Source of the DNA: Corynebacterium faecale
GTDB taxonomy: Bacteria; Actinomycetota; Actinomycetes; Mycobacteriales; Mycobacteriaceae
NCBI RefSeq assembly: GCF_030408735.1
Contig: NZ_CP047204.1
Location: forward strand, 1,550,001 to 1,614,000
Length of the DNA: 64,000 nucleotides
Direction: 5' to 3'
Position 1 is the first letter of the stretch. Each line of letters begins with the position of its first letter. This document shows, one piece after another, positions 18,701 through 26,679 of this stretch. The notes beneath the pieces were generated by a model. That model worked only from the letters and a program-made list of their open reading frames with translations. It ran no database searches and was not told where the DNA came from. The position numbers and the translations under genes were made by a program.

Positions 18701-19380
18701 ATCATGTCGATGCCCAGTGGTTCCAAGGCTGTGAGTGCCGCACCGATCTCGGAGCCCATCAGCATGGTGCCGGTGGTCTCGACGGTGACGTGGCAGATGA
18801 TCGGCAGCTGGACATCCAGCTCCTCCATGGCGTCCTGCACACCATGGACCGCCGCCTTCACCTGGAGGAGATCCTGGGCGGTCTCGATGAGGAAAGCATC
18901 GCCACCACCTTCGATGATGCCGAGTGCCGCCTCCTTGTAATGACCGCGCAGATCCGAATAGGGCGCATGGCCGAGCGACGGCAGTTTGGTGCCCGGTCCC
19001 AGGGAGCCCACCACGAAACGGCGCATGCCGTCACGTCCAGGCCCCATCTCATCGGCGACCTCACGTGCCACCACTGTTCCCTTGTAGGCGAGCTCACGGC
19101 AACGATCAGCGATGTCGTAGTCGGCGAGGTTGGGCAGGTTGCAGCCGAACGTATTGGTTTCCACCAGGTCGGCGCCGGCCTCGAAATAGGCACGGTGGAT
19201 CTGACGCAGAACGTCGGGTCGGGTGTGGTTGAGGATCTCATTACATCCTTCGAGACCGAGGAAGTCTTCTTCCACGTCGAGGTCGAAGGCCTGCAACTGG
19301 GTGCCCATGGCGCCATCGCCGATGAGTACGTGGTTGCGGAGAGCGTCAAGGAATGCGGAGGAGGTAGCTGTATCAGACAT
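15739..19380 (-). CDS. metH: Cobalamin-dependent methionine synthase
   Basis: Transfers the methyl group of 5-methyl-tetrahydrofolate to homocysteine through B12. The full four-module enzyme is present in 1213 residues. The homocysteine domain has zinc ligands Cys231, Cys297 and Cys298 (GLNCATG, GGCCGTT). The pterin-binding domain lies at about 350–620 (GERTNANGSKAFRE). The cap and B12-binding domain follow, with DVHDIGKN and lower-ligand His764. The C-terminal SAM-dependent activation domain ends ...LYHPEAKYFNV. A Lys/Arg/Glu-rich linker (about 880–925) precedes the activation domain. There is no Shine–Dalgarno before ATG 19380; TACTAA lies about 15 bases upstream, so the message is probably leaderless or nearly so. 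No B12 riboswitch is visible in the 196-base upstream gap. Confidence 0.98.
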   Translation of the reverse strand: MSDTATSSAFLDALRNHVLIGDGAMGTQLQAFDLDVEEDFLGLEGCNEILNHTRPDVLRQIHRAYFEAGADLVETNTFGCNLPNLADYDIADRCRELAYKGTVVAREVADEMGPGRDGMRRFVVGSLGPGTKLPSLGHAPYSDLRGHYKEAALGIIEGGGDAFLIETAQDLLQVKAAVHGVQDAMEELDVQLPIICHVTVETTGTMLMGSEIGAALTALEPLGIDMIGLNCATGPAEMSEHLRYLSKHASIPVSVMPNAGLPVLGKNGAEYPLTAEELAEALRGFVTDYGLSMVGGCCGTTPEHIRAVRDAVAGVPEGETSVLESVLVGPAEQAERVVETEDAVASLYTSVPLNQGTGITMIGERTNANGSKAFREAMLAGDWEKCVDTAKQQTRDGAHMLDLCIDYVGRDGREDMATLAALLATSSTLPIMLDSTEPEVIRVGLEHLGGRSVVNSVNFEDGDGPESRYRRIMAMVKQHGAAVVALTIDEEGQARTAEHKVRIAERLIEDITGTYGLDESDIIVDCLTFPISTGQEETRKDGIETIEAIRELKKRYPKVHTTLGLSNISFGLNPAARQVLNSVFLNECIEVGLDSAIAHSSKILPMNRIDERQREVALDMVYDRRAEGYDPLQEFMQLFEGVSAADAKDARAEALAAMPLFERLSQRIIDGDKNGIEADLDAGMLEKRPIEIINEDLLNGMKTVGELFGSGQMQLPFVLQSAETMKTAVAYLEPFMEEEAEATGEARAESKGRIVLATVKGDVHDIGKNLVDIIMSNNGYEVFNIGIKQPISAMLEAAEKHQADAIGMSGLLVKSTVVMKDNLEEMNAAKASHYPVMLGGAALTRTYVENNLAEVYQGDVYYARDAFEGLSLMDELMAEKRGEGADPDSPEAIAAAKKKEERKARNERSQRIAAERKANAEPVEVPERSEVATDTPIAAPPFWGTRIIKGLPLAEYLPTLDERALFMGQWGLKSTRGGEGPTYEELVETEGRPRFRYWIDRLKSEGILDHTALVYGYFPAVAEGDDVVILESPEPDAPERMRFSFPRQQRSKFLCIADFIRPREQAIADGQVDVFPFQLVTMGDPIAQFANKLFAANEYREYLEVHGIGVQLTEALAEYWHARIRSELQLTTGGTAGDDDAEDKKKFFDLDYRGARFSFGYGSCPDLEDRIKMVELLEPERIGVTLSEELQLHPEQSTDAFVLYHPEAKYFNV

Positions 19381-19510
19381 TAGGTAGACAGCTTAGTACG
19401 CTTGCCAAGTTAACTGAACTTATCCCCCCTGTTCGGTTCGATTTTCATTCACGCGCCGCCCTAATCCCCCAGAACGATCCCCCACAACCATCTCCCCACC
19501 ATCTCCCCAC

Positions 19511-19546
19511 GAAAAAAGAGGCACCCACTCCACACGGGGTACCTCT
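19511..19546 (-). terminator. Terminator after the mshC / acidic-protein unit
   Basis: Minus-strand stem AGAGGTACCC/GGGTGCCTCT (one G·U pair) with a 10-base loop followed by T6. It lies about 30 bases after the stop of the 129-residue gene. Confidence 0.93.
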
Positions 19547-19576
19547 TCACCATTGCCCTCTACCGGGGGCGCTGAG

Positions 19577-19966
19577 TTATTCGAATTCCGGGAAACTCTC
19601 CAGGGAGAGATCATCTGCACCGGTGAGCTTGGCTGCATCAAAGAGAAGCTCGGAGATTTCTTCCTTCTCCTCCGGCTCGATGACGGCATCGTGGTAGCGG
19701 GTGTTGAACTTGTCCAGCTCGTCCAGGGTGGACTGCGCTGCCGCGTTCAGGGTGTCCTGGTCTGGTCCCTTGCCCATCTTGTCCAGGGAGTCAAGGTAGT
19801 TTTCCAGGATGCTACGAAGCTCGGGCAGAGCCTTGACATCGAAGGGCTCATCCCAGAATTCTTTCTCGTCTTCCTTGAGGTAGGAACCGGTTCCAAATTC
19901 TTCCAGAGTGGTGATGAACTCATTGACAGTCGGCTGAAATGTTGCGCGGATGCTCATATCGGACAT
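19577..19966 (-). CDS. Small acidic protein of unknown function, next to mshC
   Basis: A strongly acidic protein of 129 residues (MSDMSIRATFQPTVNEFIT...LESFPEFE) with no signal peptide or membrane segment, predicted mostly helical and probably cytosolic. I do not recognise a domain. It begins 15 bases after mshC in the same direction and is closed by a strong terminator, so it forms a two-gene unit with the mycothiol ligase. Starts at ATG 19966 or 19957 are both possible. The codon pattern looks like that of the neighbours, which supports a real gene. Confidence 0.75.
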   Translation of the reverse strand: MSDMSIRATFQPTVNEFITTLEEFGTGSYLKEDEKEFWDEPFDVKALPELRSILENYLDSLDKMGKGPDQDTLNAAAQSTLDELDKFNTRYHDAVIEPEEKEEISELLFDAAKLTGADDLSLESFPEFE

Positions 19967-19981
19967 TGTTCCTGAAATTTT

Positions 19982-21256
19982 CTACAGGCGCACTCCCAGG
20001 AGTGCCCACACCGCTGCGCTGATGATTCTGCCGGCATCAGTGGGCTCGGCGGCGAGGTCTTGAGCAGCACCTTCACCCAGAACCTGGTGTGCCCAGTCAT
20101 CCACGGCCGCCAGGCCTGCGGGGGTGTCCAGGTCGGCGGCGAGGTGTGTGCGCAAGCGGGTGACCGTCTCCACGGCGTCCTCGATACTGGCTGCCACGGC
20201 AACAGCGGAACGCCACAGCGCCAGTCGTTGCTCTGCCGCCGCGAGCACATCCGAGTTCCAGTCCCGGTCGCCGCGGTAGTGGCTGGCGAACACACCGAGA
20301 CGGATCGCGCCGGGCTCATGTCCAGCGGCCGTCAGGCGGTGGACGAATTCCAGGTTGCCCAGGGATTTGGACATCTTGACACCGTCCTGGGAGATCATGC
20401 CGGCGTGGACATAGTGCTTGGCCATTCTTTCGACACCGTGGGCGGCCTCAGCGTGGGCTGCGGAGAATTCATGGTGCGGGAACATCAGGTCGGAACCGCC
20501 GCCCTGGATATCAAAGCTGTGGCCGAGGCGGTTGGTGGCGATCGCGGAACACTCGATATGCCAGCCCGGGCGACCGGGTCCAAAGGGTGATTCCCAGCTG
20601 GGTTCGCCGTCGCGGGCGGCGCGCCAAAGCAGGGCGTCCATGGGGTTGCGCTTGCCCGCACGGTCAGGATCTCCACCACGTTCTGCGAAGAGTTCAGTCA
20701 TGGTGGCGGTGTCGTAGTTGGATTCATAACCGAAGTTCTCGGTGGCGTTGATGGAGGCGTAGACATCCGGGTACTCCGAGTCATCGACCACATAAGCCGC
20801 ACCCTCTTCGAGGAGCGTGGACACCATTCCTATCACCTCATCGATGGATTCGATCGCGCCGATATAGTCCTTCGGCGGGATGATGCTGAGCGTCTCCATG
20901 TCGCTGCGGAAGAGGTTGATCTGGCTGGTGCCCAGATCACGCCAGTCCACGCCGTCCCGCGCGGCACGCTCGAACAGCGGATCGTCCACGTCGGTGATGT
21001 TCTGGACATAATGAACCTGGTGGTCATTATCCAGGAGCACCCGGTAGATCAGATCGAAAGCCAGGTAGGTGGCCGCGTGCCCGAGGTGGGTGGAGTCATA
21101 GGGTGTGATTCCGCAGACGTACATGCCCACCGGGATGCCGGCGCCGCTCGGTGGCACATCCAGAGGTCGGATCTCCTGGTCGGCGGTGTCATAGAGTGCC
21201 AGTGGCACAGGGGTGCCGTCCAGGGCTGGGATTTCAGGGGTGGGCCAAGAATGCAT
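19982..21256 (-). CDS. mshC: Mycothiol ligase MshC (L-cysteine:GlcN-Ins ligase)
   Basis: ATP-dependent ligase joining cysteine to glucosaminyl-inositol in mycothiol biosynthesis; a paralogue of cysteinyl-tRNA synthetase shortened to about 424 residues. Visible: zinc/adenylate motif [17 protein letters not shown] (HIGH-like), [12 protein letters not shown], the zinc-ligand region [23 protein letters not shown], and KMSKSLGN. The short helical C-terminus replaces the anticodon-binding domain of CysS. ATG 21256 fits the family start ([10 protein letters not shown]) better than the longer frame. It forms a unit with the small acidic gene downstream. Confidence 0.95.
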   Translation of the reverse strand: MHSWPTPEIPALDGTPVPLALYDTADQEIRPLDVPPSGAGIPVGMYVCGITPYDSTHLGHAATYLAFDLIYRVLLDNDHQVHYVQNITDVDDPLFERAARDGVDWRDLGTSQINLFRSDMETLSIIPPKDYIGAIESIDEVIGMVSTLLEEGAAYVVDDSEYPDVYASINATENFGYESNYDTATMTELFAERGGDPDRAGKRNPMDALLWRAARDGEPSWESPFGPGRPGWHIECSAIATNRLGHSFDIQGGGSDLMFPHHEFSAAHAEAAHGVERMAKHYVHAGMISQDGVKMSKSLGNLEFVHRLTAAGHEPGAIRLGVFASHYRGDRDWNSDVLAAAEQRLALWRSAVAVAASIEDAVETVTRLRTHLAADLDTPAGLAAVDDWAHQVLGEGAAQDLAAEPTDAGRIISAAVWALLGVRL

Positions 21257-21334
21257 GGATCTTACTCTAGCTACTTTCCACGGTAACGGATTATTGAGGG
21301 CGGGATAACGCACCTTTTCCCTCAACTACCGCAT

Positions 21335-21358
21335 GTGGTGCGGTATTCCCCGCACCAC
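21335..21358 (-). terminator. Stem-loop downstream of uppP
   Basis: A perfect 9-bp inverted repeat GTGGTGCGG/CCGCACCAC with a 6-base loop, 21 bases past the uppP stop. It lacks a T-run, so it may be an RNA 3' end or a factor-dependent stop site rather than an intrinsic terminator. Confidence 0.5.
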
Positions 21359-21378
21359 TGCCGCTTGACGACGAAAAG

Positions 21379-22260
21379 CTAAGGGTTCAGGTACCCCAAC
21401 GCCAGGAGCAGCATGACCAACAGACCTGCTGGGATTCGGTAGGCCGCGAACCACGAGAAGGAGTGGTTGGCCACGAACTTCATCAGCCACGCGATGGCGA
21501 CATAACCGACGATGAAGGACACCAACGTTCCCACCGCCAACTGGATCCCGGTGGCTGACTGCCCTGCCGTGGGGTCGAAGGCATCGGGAAGGGAGTACAA
21601 GCCGGACCCCAAGACGGCGGGGATGGCGAGCAGGAAGGAGAACTTCGCCGCCACCTCGCGGTTAAGTCCCATGAACAGACCAGCGGAGATTGTTCCACCC
21701 GAGCGGGAGACACCGGGGATGAGCGCCAGACACTGCGCGAAGCCCATGACCAGTGCATCCTTCATGTTGAGGTCGTCATATCCACGATCCTTCTTACCCA
21801 TCTTCTCAGCGAGGATGAACACGAAGGAGAACAACACCAGCACCGTGGCGGTGATCCACATGTTGCGCAGAGCTTCACGGATGAGATCCTTGCCCAGGAC
21901 ACCGAGAACCACGACGGGGATGGTGGCCACGATGATCATCCAGCCCATTTTGTAGTCACGGCCGCGACGCTCCTTGTTGAAGACACCGGCGAACCAACCC
22001 GTGAGGATCTGCCAGATCTCCTTGGCAAAGAAGAGCAGGACGGCCGCCTCGGTTCCCAGCTGCACCACAGCGGTGAAGGACGCCCCGGCATCAACCCCCC
22101 AGAACAATTCAGAGATGATACGCAGGTGCCCCGAGGAGCTGATGGGCAGGAACTCGGTGAGGCCCTGCACCACCGAGAGGACGATGGTCTGCGCCCAACT
22201 CATGTTGTCGGCTGTGGAGGGTTCCACGGCGGAGGCTAGGAGAGAGGTCTGTTCATTCAC
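21379..22260 (-). CDS. uppP: Undecaprenyl-diphosphate phosphatase UppP (BacA)
   Basis: Integral membrane phosphatase recycling undecaprenyl/decaprenyl carrier lipid for cell-wall synthesis and giving bacitracin tolerance. Both family motifs are present: [17 protein letters not shown] near the N-terminus and [13 protein letters not shown] mid-protein, among about eight hydrophobic segments. GTG 22260 gives 293 residues, the length of the C. glutamicum protein; AGGG lies about 10 bases upstream. The longer frame to 22458 overlaps the divergent gene. Transcribed away from the aldo/keto-reductase homologue. Confidence 0.95.
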   Translation of the reverse strand: MNEQTSLLASAVEPSTADNMSWAQTIVLSVVQGLTEFLPISSSGHLRIISELFWGVDAGASFTAVVQLGTEAAVLLFFAKEIWQILTGWFAGVFNKERRGRDYKMGWMIIVATIPVVVLGVLGKDLIREALRNMWITATVLVLFSFVFILAEKMGKKDRGYDDLNMKDALVMGFAQCLALIPGVSRSGGTISAGLFMGLNREVAAKFSFLLAIPAVLGSGLYSLPDAFDPTAGQSATGIQLAVGTLVSFIVGYVAIAWLMKFVANHSFSWFAAYRIPAGLLVMLLLALGYLNP

Positions 22261-22294
22261 CCGGTAAACCCTACTAGCGCCAGCCCGAAGTAGT

Positions 22295-23254
22295 GTGGTT
22301 GGCGTGAAACAGCGAATGGTCGGAACAAGTGGGCTGCGCGTCACGCGCATCGGTTTGGGCACCTCAACCTGGGGAATGGGTACCGAGCTGACAGAGGCGG
22401 GCACCATCCTGCAGGAGTTCACCGGTGCGGGCGGAACACTCATCGATGTCTCCCCCACCTACGCAAACGGCACCGCCGAGGAGATGCTCGGTGAACTGCT
22501 CCGTGCACACTCAGCCCGCCCCGACCTGGTGATCTCATCCAGCGCAGGGGTGAACCCCGGGTTACCCATCGGACAGCGGGTCGATTGTTCGCGCAGGTCC
22601 CTCATCGCCCAGTTGGATACCACCCTGGCCTCGCTGGGTACCGATTATCTGGATCTGTGGTCTGTTGGTTACTGGGATGACCGCACCCCGCCACACGAGG
22701 TGGCCGACACCCTGGATTACGCCGTTCGGACTGGGCGGGTCCGCTACGCCGGGGTTCGTGGTTATTCCGGTTGGCAGCTGGCGGTGACCCATGCATCCTC
22801 CAATCATGCTGCGGCGGCAGCCCGCCCCATCGTGGTTGCGCAGAGTGAATACAGCCTGCTGGTGCGGCGTCCCGAGGAGGAACTGCTGCCCGCCACCAGG
22901 CACCTGGGTGTGGGGTTCTTTGCTGGGGCTCCACTGGGGCAGGGTGTGCTGACCGCCAAGTACCGTTCGGAGATCCCGAGGGATTCCCGGGCGGCGTCAT
23001 CCCAACGGGACGCAGAGGTTCAGGGTTATCTGGACGGTCGCTCCCACACCATCGTTGATGCCCTCGACACCGCCGCGCGTGGCCTGGGGCTCAGCCCGGC
23101 GGTCACCGCGACCACCTGGGTGCGGGACCGGCCCGGGGTCACCTCGGTGATCGTGGGTGCCAGGACCCCTGCGCAGCTTCAACAGTTACTCAAGGCTGAG
23201 GAGGTGGTTCTGCCCCTGCCGATCACAAAAGCGCTGGAGGATGTGTCCCTGTAG
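22295..23254 (+). CDS. Aldo/keto reductase homologue with altered active site
   Basis: A TIM-barrel protein of 319 residues of the aldo/keto reductase superfamily: [14 protein letters not shown], then [20 protein letters not shown] containing the Asp and Tyr of the catalytic tetrad. The usual catalytic Lys position reads [10 protein letters not shown] (Ser instead of Lys), and the usual His position reads [10 protein letters not shown] (Gly instead of His). The C-terminal nucleotide-binding part ([14 protein letters not shown]) is preserved. It may be a pseudo-enzyme, an NADPH sensor, or an isomerase-like branch. Starts GTG 22295 or GTG 22304. It is divergent from uppP, with a lipoprotein gene 36 bases downstream. 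Confidence 0.85.
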   Translation: MVGVKQRMVGTSGLRVTRIGLGTSTWGMGTELTEAGTILQEFTGAGGTLIDVSPTYANGTAEEMLGELLRAHSARPDLVISSSAGVNPGLPIGQRVDCSRRSLIAQLDTTLASLGTDYLDLWSVGYWDDRTPPHEVADTLDYAVRTGRVRYAGVRGYSGWQLAVTHASSNHAAAAARPIVVAQSEYSLLVRRPEEELLPATRHLGVGFFAGAPLGQGVLTAKYRSEIPRDSRAASSQRDAEVQGYLDGRSHTIVDALDTAARGLGLSPAVTATTWVRDRPGVTSVIVGARTPAQLQQLLKAEEVVLPLPITKALEDVSL

Positions 23255-23290
23255 CAACCATGTCCCGGGTGACTGGTAACCTGACACATT

Positions 23291-24325
23291 GTGAATATGC
23301 GCCCTCGTTCCCGTGTTTACCGTCCGCTCCTGGCAACGTCAGTGCTGGCCACCACTGCCTTGTTGGTCACCGCCTGCAGCCAGAACCTTCCGGACAGCCC
23401 GGACATGGGTGGCGCCACCCCGGTCGCCTCCCCCGCCGCGGAGAGCCCGGTGGGCAGCGTCGTTGATTACAGCGCCGCGATCACCGATCTCGAGGTCGCA
23501 GACGGTGACATCCTGGGTGTGCGTTCTGAGGAGAACCTCGCAATCGGCACCGTCGCCGACTTCGAGGCGGGGGACGAGGTCAACCTGGGCGTCGATAAGC
23601 AGTGCGGTGACCTCACCGCCACCGGGGACCGCTTCGTACTGGCCTGCGCAGACGGTGTCTACCTGATCGATGCCACCGACCCGGATCTGGACACGGTGCA
23701 GGAGACCGACAAGCCGACCACCGTGGCTGCACTGACCAGCGCCGGGCTGTTGATCGCGGGCAATGATGTGGATGATGATGTCACCGTTTACCGTGACGGC
23801 GAGGAGCCCGTCGAGATCAGCGTGCAGAACCCGGGCACGGAGATGATCGCCGTTCCGGTGGATGACCGCCACGATGCGGTGGTCCGGATCTGGGATGAAA
23901 CCACCACCATCCAGGATGTGGACTACCCCAACGAGCGAGCGGGCGCGACGCTGCGGGTGGGCCTCGGTGTCGCCCAGATGGCTGGCGGCGAGGACGGGTT
24001 GATGGTTGTTTCTGACAACATCGGCAATCAGCTGGCCATCTACAACGCGGATGATCTGATCCGACTGCACATGACCGCCCCGGTTGATGATGCCCCGTGG
24101 GGTGTCGCGTGGGATTCAGTCAACTCCCTGGCCTGGATCACCACCCTGTCCAACAATCAGCTCACCGGTTTCCGCATCTCCGAGGGTGTGCCTGAGGAAC
24201 AACACCGTCTGGGCACCGTCGCCGACGCCCAGAATGTGGTGGCACTGGAGGACGGCTCCCTGGTGGTGGCCTCCGCATCCGGCGATGGCCTGCAGATCAT
24301 CGCCCCTGGTGATTTTCCTGCCTGA
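23291..24325 (+). CDS. Secreted lipoprotein with beta-propeller-like repeats
   Basis: A 344-residue protein with a lipoprotein signal: positively charged start, hydrophobic LLATSVLATTALLVTAC and lipobox LVTAC with the lipid-modified Cys at residue 29. The mature part has repeated beta-rich units ending in patterns such as ADGDILGVRSEENLAIG, MVVSDNIGNQLAIYN and LEDGSLVVASASG, suggesting a YncE-like seven-bladed propeller. No catalytic motif is visible. It follows the reductase homologue by 36 bases, and pyrD follows 46 bases later. GTG 23291 or ATG 23297 is the start. Confidence 0.85.
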   Translation: MNMRPRSRVYRPLLATSVLATTALLVTACSQNLPDSPDMGGATPVASPAAESPVGSVVDYSAAITDLEVADGDILGVRSEENLAIGTVADFEAGDEVNLGVDKQCGDLTATGDRFVLACADGVYLIDATDPDLDTVQETDKPTTVAALTSAGLLIAGNDVDDDVTVYRDGEEPVEISVQNPGTEMIAVPVDDRHDAVVRIWDETTTIQDVDYPNERAGATLRVGLGVAQMAGGEDGLMVVSDNIGNQLAIYNADDLIRLHMTAPVDDAPWGVAWDSVNSLAWITTLSNNQLTGFRISEGVPEEQHRLGTVADAQNVVALEDGSLVVASASGDGLQIIAPGDFPA

Positions 24326-24371
24326 GCATCTCCCCCTGCCGTCTAGTTCCCCACAGAAAGCTGGATAAACC

Positions 24372-25493
24372 ATGAGCACGCCCTCCCGCACCCGCCAGAT
24401 CCGCCAGTCAGTCTACGATGTCAGCCTCAAGGCCATGTTCAAACTCCGCCCCGAACGGATCCACGGCATTATCAGTGACGGTCTTGAACTTCTCCAGCTG
24501 GCCACTCCCGTCAATCGCGCGATGGGCAAGGTGCTCGGAGTCAACGATCCAGTCTTGTCCCAAGAGGTTTTTGGGGTCACGTTCCCACGTCCGCTGGGCC
24601 TGGCCGCAGGCTTTGATAAAAACGCCTCCGCCGCTGACACATGGACCTCCCTGGGCTTTGGTTATGCCGAATTGGGAACCGTCACCGCATCCCCTCAATC
24701 CGGCAACCCCACCCCGCGTCTGTTCCGCCTACCCGCGGACAAGGCCATCCTCAACCGCATGGGCTTCAACAACGAGGGCGCCGCGGATGTTGCGGACAAC
24801 CTGCGGCATCGCAAGACCCGCGATGTCATCGGTATCAACATCGGCAAAACCAAGGTCGTGCCTGCAGAACACGCAGTAGATGACTACCGCCGTTCCGCCT
24901 CCCTTCTCGGTGACCTCGCCGACTTCCTGGTGGTCAATGTCTCCTCCCCCAATACCCCGGGACTACGTGACCTCCAGGCGGTGGAATCCCTGCGCCCGAT
25001 CCTGGCAGCAGTGCAGGAGTCCACGTCTGTCCCCGTGCTGGTGAAGATCGCCCCTGACCTGTCCGATGATGATGTGGATGCCGTGGCTGATCTCGCTGTG
25101 GAGCTCGGCCTGGCCGGCATCGTAGCCACCAACACCACCATCTCCCGCGATGGACTGACCACCCCGGCCGATGAGGTCTCCGAGATGGGTGCCGGCGGCA
25201 TCTCCGGCGCACCCGTCGCAGCCCGCGCCCTGGAAGTGCTGCGTCGCCTGTACGCCCGCGTCGGCTCCGACCTGGTCCTCATTGGTGTGGGTGGCATCAG
25301 CACCCCTGAACAGGCGTGGGAACGCATCACCGCCGGAGCCACCCTGCTGCAGGGATACACCGGCTTCATCTACGGTGGCCCGGACTGGATCCGCGATATC
25401 CATCTTGGTGTCGCCAGCCAGATCAAGGCCCACGGACTGTCGAACATCTCAGAGGCCGTCGGTTCCGGTCTCCCCTGGAAGCACGACGCCTGA
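24372..25493 (+). CDS. pyrD: Dihydroorotate dehydrogenase (quinone), class 2
   Basis: Membrane-associated flavoenzyme of pyrimidine synthesis passing electrons to quinone. The protein has 373 residues with the N-terminal amphipathic region typical of class 2 ([20 protein letters not shown]). It then shows [10 protein letters not shown], the [20 protein letters not shown]-binding loop, NRMGFNNEG, catalytic Ser in [13 protein letters not shown], the Lys in VKIAPD, and [15 protein letters not shown] with the phosphate-binding [12 protein letters not shown]. The ribosome site GGAT before ATG 24372 is weak. Two strong hairpins follow. Confidence 0.97.
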   Translation: MSTPSRTRQIRQSVYDVSLKAMFKLRPERIHGIISDGLELLQLATPVNRAMGKVLGVNDPVLSQEVFGVTFPRPLGLAAGFDKNASAADTWTSLGFGYAELGTVTASPQSGNPTPRLFRLPADKAILNRMGFNNEGAADVADNLRHRKTRDVIGINIGKTKVVPAEHAVDDYRRSASLLGDLADFLVVNVSSPNTPGLRDLQAVESLRPILAAVQESTSVPVLVKIAPDLSDDDVDAVADLAVELGLAGIVATNTTISRDGLTTPADEVSEMGAGGISGAPVAARALEVLRRLYARVGSDLVLIGVGGISTPEQAWERITAGATLLQGYTGFIYGGPDWIRDIHLGVASQIKAHGLSNISEAVGSGLPWKHDA

Positions 25494-25500
25494 CTAAAAT

Positions 25501-25525
25501 ACCCCTTCCCGATATGGGAAGGGGT
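25501..25525 (+). terminator. First hairpin after pyrD
   Basis: Perfect inverted repeat ACCCCTTCCC/GGGAAGGGGT with a 5-base loop, 8 bases past the stop. No T-run follows; it may stabilise the 3' end or act jointly with the larger hairpin next to it. Confidence 0.6.
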
Positions 25526-25534
25526 GTCCACATG

Positions 25535-25581
25535 AAAAGTGGTGCCCGGCACGAACTTTTTTCGTGCCGGGCACCACTTTT
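25535..25581. terminator. Very long bidirectional terminator hairpin
   Basis: Perfect 21-bp inverted repeat (core GTGGTGCCCGGCACGAA) with a 5-base CTTTT loop; both arms end in A4/T4, giving T-runs on either strand. It lies between convergent pyrD and the small membrane protein gene, so it can stop transcription from both sides. Confidence 0.85.
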
Positions 25582-25653
25582 GGTTATCTACTGTGCAGAA
25601 CGTATCCGGCGGCCAGAGCCTCGGCAGTGAAGAGACGCTTTAGCCCTTGGGCT

Positions 25654-26079
25654 TTAAACCTTGGGCATCATCGCACGTCGGATGATCAGGCCACAGACAA
25701 TGGCGGTGACGGCCCAGAGGCTCAACCAGAACTGTTCGATCAACATGATGGGATCGTTGGGTAGTGCCCGGCTGATGAAGACCAGCGCCACAGCGATGGC
25801 CAAAGCGATCACCTGAACCTTGGAACTCTGTTCATACCGGCTGACCGTGGCGAATCCTCCGAGGATGGCCGCCGCCGCCAGGATCATGAGAAACCTGGGC
25901 GTGATGGCGAATGGTTGCAGCAAGCCGCCGGTGAACAGCTCAATGACACCGAACACGATCATGACCAGCCCGAGCGCCACGAAGGCACCGCCGATGCGAA
26001 TTCCCGCTGGGACTTTCCGCCAAGCCATGCGGTTGTCCATGTCCAATTTAAGCCTTGATTTACCCGATGCTGCACTCAT
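25654..26079 (-). CDS. Small four-helix membrane protein, unknown function
   Basis: From ATG 26079 the protein has 141 residues with four hydrophobic stretches: IRIGGAFVALGLVMIVFGVI, FLMILAAAAILGGFA, VQVIALAIAVALVFISRAL and FWLSLWAVTAIVCGLII. A short basic N-terminus precedes them and the tail is RRAMMPKV. I do not recognise a domain. It starts 16 bases after the PEBP gene in the same direction, so the two are probably co-transcribed. An ATG at about 26040 (MDNRMAWRK) is an alternative start. Confidence 0.75.
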   Translation of the reverse strand: MSAASGKSRLKLDMDNRMAWRKVPAGIRIGGAFVALGLVMIVFGVIELFTGGLLQPFAITPRFLMILAAAAILGGFATVSRYEQSSKVQVIALAIAVALVFISRALPNDPIMLIEQFWLSLWAVTAIVCGLIIRRAMMPKV

Positions 26080-26095
26080 AATGTGATTTACCCTA

Positions 26096-26629
26096 CTAGT
26101 TCTCGTACCAACCCCACACAATGGATCGCCCAAGAGTGTGGAAATAGAGGTTGAATCCCAGAACAGTGGGGGTGGAATCGGGGTCAATATCCAGCTTTTC
26201 CACGTCTACCGCGTGCACGGCGAACAGGTATCGGTGGGGAGCATGGCCCTCTGGTGGCTGGGCTCCGTAGAAGCCACGCTGGCCGGAATCACCCTTGAGT
26301 GACACCACGCCGTCGATTCCACCGAGTGTCTCATCGCCGGCACCAGTAGGAATCCCGGTGACACTGACGGGGATGTTGAACGCAGCCCAGTGCCAGAAAC
26401 CGGAGCCAGTCGGCGCATCGGGGTCAAAGCAGGTGATTGCCAGGGATTTGGTGCCCTCCGGCAGGTCCGACCAGGCCAGCTGCGGGGAGACATCGTTACC
26501 ACCGAGTTGTGGTTCCTTCAGCTTCTCACCATTACTCAAGTCTTCGGAGGTCAGTGGGAAACTGGGAACATCGCCCAGTGGTGCATAGGGATCAGGTCCG
26601 GGGAATCGGGAATCGTTGTAATCAGTCAT
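26096..26629 (-). CDS. PEBP / YbhB-YbcL family protein
   Basis: A cytosolic protein of 177 residues of the phosphatidylethanolamine-binding family. Signature motifs: SPQLAWSDLPEGTKSLAITCFDPDAPTGSG (in parts), FWHWAAFNIP and the second site PPEGHAPHRYLFAVHAVD. The ligand-binding Asp-Pro-Asp-Ala-Pro and His-Arg-Tyr elements are intact. Bacterial members have no settled function; some influence kinase signalling or act as inhibitors. The small membrane protein lies immediately downstream. ATG 26629. Confidence 0.93.
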   Translation of the reverse strand: MTDYNDSRFPGPDPYAPLGDVPSFPLTSEDLSNGEKLKEPQLGGNDVSPQLAWSDLPEGTKSLAITCFDPDAPTGSGFWHWAAFNIPVSVTGIPTGAGDETLGGIDGVVSLKGDSGQRGFYGAQPPEGHAPHRYLFAVHAVDVEKLDIDPDSTPTVLGFNLYFHTLGRSIVWGWYEN

Positions 26630-26679
26630 AACCCCACTACTACCCGAAATTTCCTGTGCGTGCAGTCACCCATGCTCCC

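Noticed and set aside
19381..19440. McbR-like site TAGAC-N6-GTACG before metH
   Set aside because: Only one half matches the TAGAC-N6-GTCTA consensus well, so it is not listed as a site.
19381..19576. Cobalamin riboswitch upstream of metH
   Set aside because: The gap is short, no B12-box-like sequence is visible, and the promoter sits almost at the start codon.
26655..26670. GlxR-like TGTGC-N6-TCACC upstream of the PEBP gene
   Set aside because: Two of ten consensus positions fail, too weak to call without binding data.
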